This document shows, piece after piece, positions 1-7,836 of a DNA stretch of 64,000 bases. Position 1 is the first letter of the stretch; the number at the start of each line of letters is the position of its first letter. Location of the stretch: positions 3,100,001-3,164,000 of the forward strand of contig NZ_CP108053.1 of assembly GCF_036173105.1 (NCBI RefSeq), given 5' to 3'. Source of the stretch: Streptomyces sp. NBC_00287 (GTDB lineage Bacteria > Actinomycetota > Actinomycetes > Streptomycetales > Streptomycetaceae). Below the pieces are notes generated by a model. That model made no database searches. It was not told where the DNA came from and saw only the letters and a list, made by a program, of their open reading frames with translations. The position numbers were made by a program, and so were the translations under genes.

Positions 1-2463
1 GGCGCACACTCCCTCGCCACCGGCTCCCCGCAGGAGCAGGCCATGCTGGCCATGCTGCTGCTCCAGCACGGACGCGGGGTAACACATGCACAGCTCACCG
101 AGGGCATCTGGGGTCGGAACGCCCCCTCCCGTTCGGACGCACTGCTGGGCACTTACGCGTCCCGGCTGCGCAATGCTCTGGGGCCCGGCGTGCTGGCCAC
201 CCTGCCCAACGGCTACGCCCTGCACACCAGCGCGGACTTCGTGGACGTCATCCACTGCCAGCAGCTGGTGGACCAGGCGGAGGCGGAACGTTCGGCGGGC
301 AATCCCGGGGCCGCCCGCGCCGCGGTTCACGGCGCCCTGCACCTCTGGCGCGACGAAGCACTCTCCGGTGTCCCCGGCCCCGCCGCCGCCGCGGCCCGCA
401 CCCGCTTCCACCAGCTACGCCTCTCCCTGTACGCCACCCGCGCCGAACTGGACCTGGAACTCGGGGAGTTCGAGCGTGCCGCAGCCGACCTCGCCGACCT
501 CCTCCACGCCCACCCCTCCCGCGAGGACTTCCGCCGCCTGTACCTGATCGCCCTCCAGCGCCAAGGCCGTACGGAGGAGGCCCTCGACGTGCTCGAGGAG
601 TACGAGATCTCCGGCGGCGACAACCCCGAACTGCTCGCTCTGGGGCATGAATTGCGCGAGGCGTTCGCGGAGGTGCCGGAGGTCCGGCCGGAGGAACCCG
701 TGCACGAGGATCCGCCGCTGCTGGAGGAGGACGAGCCGGACCGGCTGCTGGTTGAGGAGGACGAGGACGGGGACGAGGACGGGGCTGACGAAGTCGAGAC
801 GGACCAGCACGACTTCGTGCGGTACGAGTTCGCGGACGGACGGCCGAGCAGAGAGGCTATGGCGGCATTGCGCCGTCTGGTCGGGGACATCGTCACGGCC
901 AGCGGACTCGCCCCGGACGAGTACTCGATGCTTCAGGCCGACTGGGGCGTCACCGCGCGCATGGCGCCCTACGTGGACGCGTCCCCGCTGTTCCGGGCGA
1001 CGATGGAGAAGCTGCCCGAACTGCTGCCGCACCTGGGTCGCCTGCGCCTGAGCGTCACTTTCTGGCAGGCACACATCCGGTACCACGACGAGGTCCAGAG
1101 CGACCGGCCTGACTTCGGGACGGTCAGGGCCGCGCTGAACGCCTCCGAGGCGCAGGCGATCGTCGCGCTCTCGGAGTTCTGGCACTCCGTGGAGGTCGTC
1201 GACGGTGAGGCCGCCGACCCACGACTGTTCAGCCAGTTCACCGACGGCATCGGCTGGTACCGCCTGTACGGCCATGCCGCCGGCGGGCGTCTCCCGGCGG
1301 AGGGGCGGGCGGTGCGCGGGCCCTTCCCCCTGCCGCCCGACGGGCACATCCCCCAGCCCCTGGACCAGGACCATGTGATCGTCATCTCCGCCGCAAATGG
1401 TGAACTCGCCCTCACGGAACCGCCGTTCGAGATGCCGCCCGCCGTCGGGTTGCACTACTACGAGGTCGATCTACGAGCCCGCCACCTCTCCCTCACCGGC
1501 GCACCCGGCGTCTCCCTGACCTGGCGTGTCGACGACCCGCTGAAGGCCGCGGGCAGTCCCTGGCTCGACATCTCCGGCATGCTGACCGACGTGCTGGCCA
1601 GCGCGCGCCGCAGGGGCAGGGAGGGGCTCGGCGCCGCCCTGGCGCAGTTGAGCGTGCCCGGGTACGCGCTGCGCTGGAGCTTGCCGCCCGAGCTCCGGGG
1701 CCCCGCAGCCCTCCCCACAGGCGCCCGTCGCGACGCGGAGGAGCTAATCCGGACCGCGCGGTGCGTGCTGCTCGGGTTCGACGAGGTGCTGGCGCGGTTG
1801 TACACGCCGGACACCGAGCTGGAGGTGCTCCGGGACGTCGCCCGGCTGCTCGTGGAGGAGCGGGACCCCGAGGACGCGCTGTCCGGGCAGCCGCTACTGC
1901 CGACGGGCGGCCCTGTCACCTCTGTGGAGGGCTACGCCAACTCCCTCGATCTGCTGCGGGCGTTCGCGAGACACAAACTGGAGCGCCAGGTGCGCGGACT
2001 GATCGACTCGCACGACAGCCGGGCGGTCCGCACCGCGCGACCCACCCCGCTCGCGGCCGATCTGCTCCAGGCCCTGCAGGCGCGCAGAACCCGGCCGATC
2101 GTGGTGACCGACCGGTCGGCGGGCGCGGTCGCACGGTACCTGCGGCAGCGCCGTCTGATCGACCATGTGTGGGGCGGTGTGTACGGCCGCCCCCTGGACC
2201 TCTCCCGGCTCATGCCCCATCCGCACGTGCTGCTGGAGGCGCTGGACCATGTACGGGTGCCCACCTCGGCCGGCGTGCTGATCGCCTCCACCGTCGCCGA
2301 ACTGTCCGCCGCCCGCTGCATCGGCCTGCCCGTCATCGGGTACGCCCCGAACGACACGATCCGGCGTCGACTGCGCGCGGCGGACGACGGGGTGCTGCTC
2401 GTCCCCAGCCTCGCCCCGCTACTCGAAGCCGCCCGATCCCGCCGACCTGACACGACCTCATAA
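1..2463 (+). CDS. SARP/BTAD-type transcriptional regulator with degenerate HAD-like C-terminus (5' truncated)
   Basis: The frame is open to base 1 and the first residues read into the middle of an OmpR-like winged helix, so the gene starts upstream; the ATG at 43 is internal. The order seen is: the rest of a winged helix (about residues 1-60), a bacterial transcriptional activator (BTAD) domain of helical repeats (about 75-215), a very acidic Glu/Asp linker (about 220-275), an unrecognised middle region (about 275-560) and a HAD-hydrolase-like tail (about 595-815). In the tail, the position of the usual DxD nucleophile motif reads LLGFDEVL, so the catalytic Asp appears replaced by Gly and the domain is probably non-enzymatic. 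SARP/AfsR-type proteins activate secondary metabolism or developmental genes by binding direct repeats; the target here is unknown. It ends 140 bp before mbl. Confidence 0.8.
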   Translation, partial: GAHSLATGSPQEQAMLAMLLLQHGRGVTHAQLTEGIWGRNAPSRSDALLGTYASRLRNALGPGVLATLPNGYALHTSADFVDVIHCQQLVDQAEAERSAGNPGAARAAVHGALHLWRDEALSGVPGPAAAAARTRFHQLRLSLYATRAELDLELGEFERAAADLADLLHAHPSREDFRRLYLIALQRQGRTEEALDVLEEYEISGGDNPELLALGHELREAFAEVPEVRPEEPVHEDPPLLEEDEPDRLLVEEDEDGDEDGADEVETDQHDFVRYEFADGRPSREAMAALRRLVGDIVTASGLAPDEYSMLQADWGVTARMAPYVDASPLFRATMEKLPELLPHLGRLRLSVTFWQAHIRYHDEVQSDRPDFGTVRAALNASEAQAIVALSEFWHSVEVVDGEAADPRLFSQFTDGIGWYRLYGHAAGGRLPAEGRAVRGPFPLPPDGHIPQPLDQDHVIVISAANGELALTEPPFEMPPAVGLHYYEVDLRARHLSLTGAPGVSLTWRVDDPLKAAGSPWLDISGMLTDVLASARRRGREGLGAALAQLSVPGYALRWSLPPELRGPAALPTGARRDAEELIRTARCVLLGFDEVLARLYTPDTELEVLRDVARLLVEERDPEDALSGQPLLPTGGPVTSVEGYANSLDLLRAFARHKLERQVRGLIDSHDSRAVRTARPTPLAADLLQALQARRTRPIVVTDRSAGAVARYLRQRRLIDHVWGGVYGRPLDLSRLMPHPHVLLEALDHVRVPTSAGVLIASTVAELSAARCIGLPVIGYAPNDTIRRRLRAADDGVLLVPSLAPLLEAARSRRPDTTS

Positions 2464-2603
2464 AGAACATAATCGGCAAACCCCCCATTCAGCGGCACCC
2501 CACCCGGCCCACCACAACACGCGGCCCCCTCCTCCGCCCCCGCACGATGCCAGTGAGGCCCGCCGCCCGGCGGCCCACGGTCTGTGCTCTCGGGAGGCCT
2601 GCC

Positions 2604-3641
2604 ATGTCCGCCAGTCTGGAGCAGCTGCGCCGCTGCCACTTCGCCGTCGACCTCGGCGCGGCGCGGACGCGGGTGTATGTGAAGGGGGCCGGGCTCGTCG
2701 TCGACCAGCCCTCCGCCGCCGCCGTGAACACCCGGACCGGCGCGCTGATCGCGGTCGGCGAGTTCGCGGAGAAGATGACCGGCCGTACGCCCGACTACAT
2801 CCGCGTCGTCCGTCCGGTCTCCGGCGGCACGGTCGTCGACATCGAGATGGCCCAGCGCATGCTGCGGCATCTGCTCGGCGACAAGATCCGCCGTACCCTG
2901 CGCCGCAAGCCGCGCCTGCGGGCCGCCGCCTGCACCCCGCACGACGCCGATCCGCTGGCCCAGCGCGCGGCGATCGAGACGCTGGTCGGACTCGGGGCGC
3001 GCCGGGTGGAGTTGGTGGACACGCTGATCGCCGCGGCCGTGGGCTGCGGGCTGCCCGTGGAGCAGCCCGAGGCCACGATGGTCCTGGTGTGCGGGGCCGC
3101 CGCGACGCAGGTCGCCGTGCTCTCGCTCGGGTCGATCGTGACCGCCGAGCGGATCGCGGTGGGCGGTGAGGCCGTGGACCACGCGATCGTGCAGCATCTG
3201 CGCCACCAGCACGAGTTGGTGCTGCCGAGCCAGTCGGTACGGCCCTTGCAGCTCGCCCTGTCCGGCAACGGGCTCACCCCGCACGGGCCGGCCTCCACCG
3301 AGATCCACGGCCGGGACGTGGCGACGGGTCTCGCCCGCTCGGTCCAGGTCGACACCGCCGCCGTACGGGACGCGATCCAGACGCCGCTGACCGCCGTGCT
3401 CGACGGGATCGGCAAGGTGCTGCGGGACTGCCCGCCCGATCTGGTCGCCGACCTCGCGGACCGCGGGATCATGATGGTCGGCGGGAGCGCGCTGCTGCCC
3501 GGGTTCGACCAGATGCTGCGGCAGGCCACGGGGATGCCGGTGCATATCGCCGAGCGTCCGGACGTGTGCGCCGTACAGGGGCTCGGCACCATGCTGGAGG
3601 GCAAGATCACGCCGCTGGAGCTGGACCCGCTGGCCACGTGA
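2604..3641 (+). CDS. mbl: MreB-like protein Mbl
   Basis: 345 residues of the MreB/Mbl actin-like ATPase family. The N-terminus carries the phosphate-1-type motif FAVDLGAARTRVYVKG and the C-terminus the adenosine/phosphate motif MMVGGSALLPGFDQML, both typical of the actin fold. Start chosen at the ATG preceded by GGGAGG with 6 nt spacing; an in-frame ATG 57 bp upstream lacks a ribosome site. Streptomyces have MreB in the mre cluster plus a separate Mbl; MreB/Mbl in this genus act in aerial hyphae and spore-wall synthesis rather than vegetative elongation. No mreC/mreD lies beside it, which fits Mbl. Recalled S. coelicolor synteny (SCO2451) supports the name. Confidence 0.88.
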   Translation: MSASLEQLRRCHFAVDLGAARTRVYVKGAGLVVDQPSAAAVNTRTGALIAVGEFAEKMTGRTPDYIRVVRPVSGGTVVDIEMAQRMLRHLLGDKIRRTLRRKPRLRAAACTPHDADPLAQRAAIETLVGLGARRVELVDTLIAAAVGCGLPVEQPEATMVLVCGAAATQVAVLSLGSIVTAERIAVGGEAVDHAIVQHLRHQHELVLPSQSVRPLQLALSGNGLTPHGPASTEIHGRDVATGLARSVQVDTAAVRDAIQTPLTAVLDGIGKVLRDCPPDLVADLADRGIMMVGGSALLPGFDQMLRQATGMPVHIAERPDVCAVQGLGTMLEGKITPLELDPLAT

Positions 3642-3695
3642 CGGTGCCCGGTCTCCCGCCGGCGCGGGTGAGCGACACCCACCCCACCGTCACCC

Positions 3696-5033
3696 CTACG
3701 GCGTCAGCTGTGCGATGTCCGTCGACAGTTCCGCCGCCGACCGGCCCGCAGCCGCCGTGTCCTCCTGATCCGCAGCCTCCCGCGCCTCCTTCAGATCCGT
3801 CGCGACCTTCTCCGACGCAGCCGAGTCGTCCTGCAGCCGCTGCCAGGCCAGCTCGAGGCTCGTGACGTCCCCGGCGACCGCCCCGGTCTCCCCTGCCTCC
3901 GCGTCGATCCCCAACTGCCGTGCCCACATGTCGAACCGCTCCAGATCCACCGTCCGCACGGACTCGTACGGCAGCCGGAGATCACCGGCGTTCTGCGCGA
4001 CCCTCAGCGCAGCCTCCATCGGCTCCTCCCCCGTCAGCGCCTCCACATCCCGCGTCATCTGCCGCTCCAGCAGCGCGGGCACCTCATCGGCGGCCAGGTA
4101 TGCCTGCCACGCATCCCGCACGGCCCGCACATCCGCCTCCGTCACCTCACCGTCCTGCGCCTGCCGAGCCGCCTTCTCCAGCGCGGCCAGCTCCTCCGGC
4201 GGCTCCCCCTGCCGCGCATCCGTCGGCACCGCCAGCGACACCGCCTCCAGGTCGCCGCTCGAGTTACCGGTGGAGAACTCGCCGTACCCCGGCGCGAAGG
4301 TCTTCTCCTCCGTGGAGCCGTCCATATGCAGCTCGGTCACGGTCATCGCACCCTCGACCTCGCCGTACGGCCCCTCGACCGTCTGATCGACGGACTTCAC
4401 CGTGACCTCCTCGAACACGACCCCGGGGAGGTTCTCCGGCCGGTACACGTCACCCTTCTCGGGAGCCGCCGGCATGATCATCGCGGGCGGTGCCTTGTCG
4501 CGGCCCGCCTGCCATGTGCCCTCCATGTCCGCGACGACCCCCTCGTCGTAGTTGAAGACGTCCTCACCGAGGTACCAGACGGACCCGTCGTCCGCCTGCG
4601 CGTACCAGTCGAGGGCGACCTCGTGGATCCGGCCGTCGGCGTAGGCGACGTACTGCGAGGTCAGGGCCGCCACCGACGTGCCGTCCCACTTGATGGTCTT
4701 CGTGCCCGGCAGCAGGCTCACCTCGGTCCGGAAGACCTCCTCGTCCGCCTGGCCGCCCATGATCACCTGGTCCACCTCGCTGGTGGGGTGCAGGGGGTTC
4801 GTGATCCGCGTCGGGTGGGAGAAGACCGGCTCGGTGACATCCACCCGGTCGCTCTTCGGCGCCAGCGGCAGACACTCCTTGCCCGTCTCGCCCGTCTCCT
4901 CGTCCACGACCCGGACGCACTCCTCGCCACCCGTCCCCTCCGATCCGCCGGCGTTCCCGGAACAGGCCCCGGCCATCAGTACGACAGCCCCCACCACCGC
5001 TCCCGGCCACAACTTCCTGCGCTGAGTGTTCAT
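3696..5033 (-). CDS. Secreted lipoprotein of unknown function
   Basis: 445 residues. The N-terminus has a charged stretch, a hydrophobic core and a lipobox-like LMAGAC, so the mature protein probably begins at an acylated Cys near residue 24. The centre carries motifs of a conserved family of secreted proteins with no established role (SVWYLGEDV, EGTW-AG, MIMPAAPEKGDVYRPE). The C-terminal third is Ala/Glu-rich and predicted helical. Start set at the ATG preceded by GAGGAGG with 5 nt spacing; the longer open frame lacks a signal peptide at its start. It converges with mbl. Three near-tandem GTTCAGG repeats lie 46-77 bp upstream of its start and may be an operator. Confidence 0.7.
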   Translation of the reverse strand: MNTQRRKLWPGAVVGAVVLMAGACSGNAGGSEGTGGEECVRVVDEETGETGKECLPLAPKSDRVDVTEPVFSHPTRITNPLHPTSEVDQVIMGGQADEEVFRTEVSLLPGTKTIKWDGTSVAALTSQYVAYADGRIHEVALDWYAQADDGSVWYLGEDVFNYDEGVVADMEGTWQAGRDKAPPAMIMPAAPEKGDVYRPENLPGVVFEEVTVKSVDQTVEGPYGEVEGAMTVTELHMDGSTEEKTFAPGYGEFSTGNSSGDLEAVSLAVPTDARQGEPPEELAALEKAARQAQDGEVTEADVRAVRDAWQAYLAADEVPALLERQMTRDVEALTGEEPMEAALRVAQNAGDLRLPYESVRTVDLERFDMWARQLGIDAEAGETGAVAGDVTSLELAWQRLQDDSAASEKVATDLKEAREAADQEDTAAAGRSAAELSTDIAQLTP

Positions 5034-5079
5034 GGCGGCCTCCTCGACCCAGATCCGATGAACCGAGCGTCCCTCCAAC

Positions 5080-5110
5080 CCCCTGAACAGCCCCTGAACG
5101 CCCCTGAACG
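5080..5110 (-). promoter_or_regulatory. Triple GTTCAGG direct repeat upstream of lipoprotein gene
   Basis: Read on the minus strand toward the lipoprotein start, GTTCAGG occurs three times at 10 and 11 nt spacing. Near-helical-turn direct repeats of GTTCAcC-like heptamers are typical of PhoP and AfsR boxes in Streptomyces. The assignment to a regulator is inference. Confidence 0.4.
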
Positions 5111-5178
5111 CGCTGTCAGAAACCCGGAATGAGAGCATCACCAGCCGAACCGGCCAGACCAATAGACGGGGGAAACGC

Positions 5179-5835
5179 GTGTCCCGAGGGCGCATCACCT
5201 ACCAAGTCCGATACGGCGCACCCGCGCCGACCGTCGTCAGCTCCGCCGACCACCCCGACGTCCGCAACGCCCTGCGCCTCCACCGCGACACCACAGCCGG
5301 CCCCGGCCACTCGGACTCCGACCGCGCCTTCCACCTCGTCGCCGACGGCCACAGCGGCAACGGTTCCGTCGCTCGCGTCGTCACCGAGCAGCACCTCTCC
5401 CGCGTCAACGGCCGCCCCGCCGTCTACCGCGTCGAGGACCCCTACGGCACCCCCCTCGGCCGCGTCACCCTGCGTCGGCGCCCCCTGGGCCGTACCCGGT
5501 GGACGGTGGAACCCGTCGCGGGCCCGGCGCTGCGCGGTTTCAAGGGCCGGATGGTGTGGTGGGTGCTGTGGTGGCCGTTCGGCCTCCCGCTCAGCCTGAT
5601 CTGGGCGATCACCTCGCTCTTCGCCGACGAGGGCGACGGCGGCTTCCGCGCACCCCGCCGGGTGACCTGGCGCGACGGCTCGGGCCGCGCCCATGTCGTC
5701 TACCGGGGCATGGCGGAGGAGTACCGAGTGCGCACCGACGGCTGGGACCCCCGCCTGCTCGCCGCGCTCATAGGCCTCCACCAGTCCTTCGACCCGGACG
5801 AGGCGGCGAAGCGGGGCGGCTGGTACGAGTACTGA
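5179..5835 (+). CDS. Hypothetical membrane-associated protein
   Basis: 218 residues with no family I recognise. The first 120 residues look like a soluble beta-rich domain, followed by a Trp-rich hydrophobic segment (about residues 124-148) that could form one membrane helix or a hairpin, then a charged C-terminal domain ending in GGWYEY. Start taken at the GTG following GGGGGAAA. It is divergent from the lipoprotein gene (145 bp apart) and convergent with the histidine kinase gene. Function is unknown. Confidence 0.6.
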   Translation: MSRGRITYQVRYGAPAPTVVSSADHPDVRNALRLHRDTTAGPGHSDSDRAFHLVADGHSGNGSVARVVTEQHLSRVNGRPAVYRVEDPYGTPLGRVTLRRRPLGRTRWTVEPVAGPALRGFKGRMVWWVLWWPFGLPLSLIWAITSLFADEGDGGFRAPRRVTWRDGSGRAHVVYRGMAEEYRVRTDGWDPRLLAALIGLHQSFDPDEAAKRGGWYEY

Positions 5836-5887
5836 GCCTTGCGGGGGGGCTGGTACGGGGGTACTCCCCCCACCCCCACTCAGCCGC

Positions 5888-7135
5888 TCACTCCCCCGCC
5901 GAAGGCAACGCAACCACAAACCGCGCCCCGCCCAGCTCCCCCTCCCCCACCTCCGCCCTCCCCCGATGCGCCGCCGCCACCTCCGCCACGATCGCCAGGC
6001 CGAGACCCGCCCCGCCCGCTCCCCGCGTGCGGGACTCGTCCAGTCGTACGAAGCGTTCGAAGACGCGCTTCCGGTCGGCGGCCGGGACGCCCGGGCCGTC
6101 GTCCTCCACCGACAGCCGGATCAGCCCGTCCCCCGTGTCCGTCAGCGCGAACGCCACCCGCGTGCGGGCATGGCGCGCCGCGTTCTCGCCGAGGTTGCGG
6201 ACCAGGCGCCGTAGTGCGTCGGCGTCGCCGATCACCCGGGCCGCCCCCACGCCCGAGCTGTCGACGGCCAGGTCCGGAGCCGCCGTGCGCAGGTGCCGTA
6301 CCTCCTCCAGGACCAGGTCGTCCACGTCCACGGGACGGCGGGTCACCGCGAGCGCGCTCTCGTCGGCGCGGGCGAGCAGCAGCAGGTCGTCGACCAGGCG
6401 CTGCATCCGTACGGCCTCCTCCCGCACCGTCCCGGCGAGTGCCGAAGCGTCGGCCCGCCCGGGGTGGGCCAGGGCCACCTCGGCGTGCTGCCGGACCGCG
6501 GCGACCGGTGAGCGCAGTTCGTGGGAGGCGTCGGAGACGAACCGGCGCTGCGCGGCCTCGGCGCGGGCGACCCGCCGCAGCGCTCTGCCGACGGCCGCCC
6601 AGGTCGCGGCGGCCGCGAGCACCAGCAGTGCGGGGACGCCGATCAGCAGCAGCCGGGTCACCGTCCCGGTCGCCTCGACCACGCCCGAGGGTGCGCGGCC
6701 GTCCAGGACCGTCAGTTCCCGGTCGCCGTCCCGTGCGCCCACCGCGACCACCAGGAACGCGTCCTCGTCGAGGCCGGTCTCGACCGTCGTACTGCCGCCG
6801 GGCGCGAGCCGGGCCAGCGCCGGGCGGCCCTCGACGTTGTCGCTCGCCGCCACCACCGTTCCGTCGGCCGTCACGACCTGGAGGAACTCCTCGTCCTCCG
6901 CGTGCACGGTCAGCGTGGGCACCCCTCGGTCCGCCTCGATCACCCGCGCCACCTCGGTGGCTCGCTCCCTGGCCGCGTCCCGGACGTCATTGCTCAGCTC
7001 GGCCCGCAGCCCGAGCACCAGCGCCACACCCCCCGCGACCAGCGCGAGCGCCACCGCCAGCACGGCGATGACCGTGGCCCGCACCCGCACGGCCCGAAGC
7101 TGCCGCCGCGCCTGTTCACCGGTCCCGGGAGCCAT
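5888..7135 (-). CDS. Two-component sensor histidine kinase
   Basis: 415 residues. A transmembrane helix near residues 18-42, an extracytoplasmic sensor region of about 120 residues, and a second helix near 160-180 precede a short HAMP-like linker. The H-box is FVSDASHELRSP with the phospho-accepting His near residue 205, followed by the N-box GENAARHA, G1 DDGPGVP and G2 GAGLGL. It lies 5 bp after the response regulator stop, so the pair is surely cotranscribed, and both follow the PKS-NRPS in the same direction. The ligand is unknown; the position suggests it may sense the product or envelope stress. Confidence 0.9.
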   Translation of the reverse strand: MAPGTGEQARRQLRAVRVRATVIAVLAVALALVAGGVALVLGLRAELSNDVRDAARERATEVARVIEADRGVPTLTVHAEDEEFLQVVTADGTVVAASDNVEGRPALARLAPGGSTTVETGLDEDAFLVVAVGARDGDRELTVLDGRAPSGVVEATGTVTRLLLIGVPALLVLAAAATWAAVGRALRRVARAEAAQRRFVSDASHELRSPVAAVRQHAEVALAHPGRADASALAGTVREEAVRMQRLVDDLLLLARADESALAVTRRPVDVDDLVLEEVRHLRTAAPDLAVDSSGVGAARVIGDADALRRLVRNLGENAARHARTRVAFALTDTGDGLIRLSVEDDGPGVPAADRKRVFERFVRLDESRTRGAGGAGLGLAIVAEVAAAHRGRAEVGEGELGGARFVVALPSAGE

Positions 7136-7140
7136 GCCGC

Positions 7141-7827
7141 TCAGCCGTCCCCGGAGTCGTCCGGCACCAGCCGGTACCCGTGCCCCCGTACCGTCACCAG
7201 CGACCGCCGTCCGAACGGCCGGTCCACCTTGTTGCGCAGTCGCCGCACATACACCTCGACGATGTTCGGATCGCCCTCGAAGTCGTCGCCCCAGACATGG
7301 TCGAGGATGGTCCGCTTGGACACCGCCTCGCCCGCCCGCCGCAGCAGGAACTCCAGCACCGCCAGCTCCCGCGCGGTCACCTCGATGTCCCGTCCGGCCC
7401 GGGTGACGGTCCGGGTCGCGGGGTCGAGCCGCAGGTCACCGGCGGTCAGCACGGCGGGCCGCTGGTGCGCGTCCCGCCGGAGCAGGGCGCGCAGCCGGGC
7501 GAGGAGTACGGCGTAGGAGACCGGCTTGGTCAGGTAGTCGTCGGCGCCGGTGTCCAGGCCCTCGATCTCGTCCCACTCGCCCTCCTTGGCGGTGAGCATG
7601 AGGATCGGCGTCCAGTCCCCGGCGCCGCGCAGCTCCCGGCAGATCCGGTAGCCGTTGAGGCGGGGCAGCATGATGTCGAGGACGATGGCGTCGTAGGTGT
7701 TCTCGCGGGCCATCCACAGCCCGTCGACACCGTCGAGCGCGACATCGACGGCGAAGCCCTCGGCCTCGAGACCGTCCCTGAGCCCGGCGGCGAACCGCTC
7801 CTCGTCCTCGACGACCAGCACGCGCAC
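7141..7827 (-). CDS. OmpR-family response regulator
   Basis: About 228 residues: receiver domain with acidic pocket EDE near residue 7, phospho-acceptor Asp51 in VLDIMLP and the conserved Lys in TKPVS; then a winged-helix DNA-binding domain ending in the typical TVRGHGYRL. Two GTG starts six bases apart are possible; the second (position 7821) has better spacing from GAAGG, the first is annotated. Only 9 bp separate it from the PKS-NRPS stop on the same strand, so it could be the distal part of that operon. Partner of the kinase immediately downstream. Confidence 0.9.
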   Translation of the reverse strand: MRVLVVEDEERFAAGLRDGLEAEGFAVDVALDGVDGLWMARENTYDAIVLDIMLPRLNGYRICRELRGAGDWTPILMLTAKEGEWDEIEGLDTGADDYLTKPVSYAVLLARLRALLRRDAHQRPAVLTAGDLRLDPATRTVTRAGRDIEVTARELAVLEFLLRRAGEAVSKRTILDHVWGDDFEGDPNIVEVYVRRLRNKVDRPFGRRSLVTVRGHGYRLVPDDSGDG

Positions 7828-7836
7828 ACCTTCACG

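Noticed and set aside
1932..3545. Long minus-strand frame opposite the SARP and mbl genes
   Set aside because: Low-complexity Arg/Pro/Gly-rich translation with no motif; the plus-strand genes have domains and ribosome sites.
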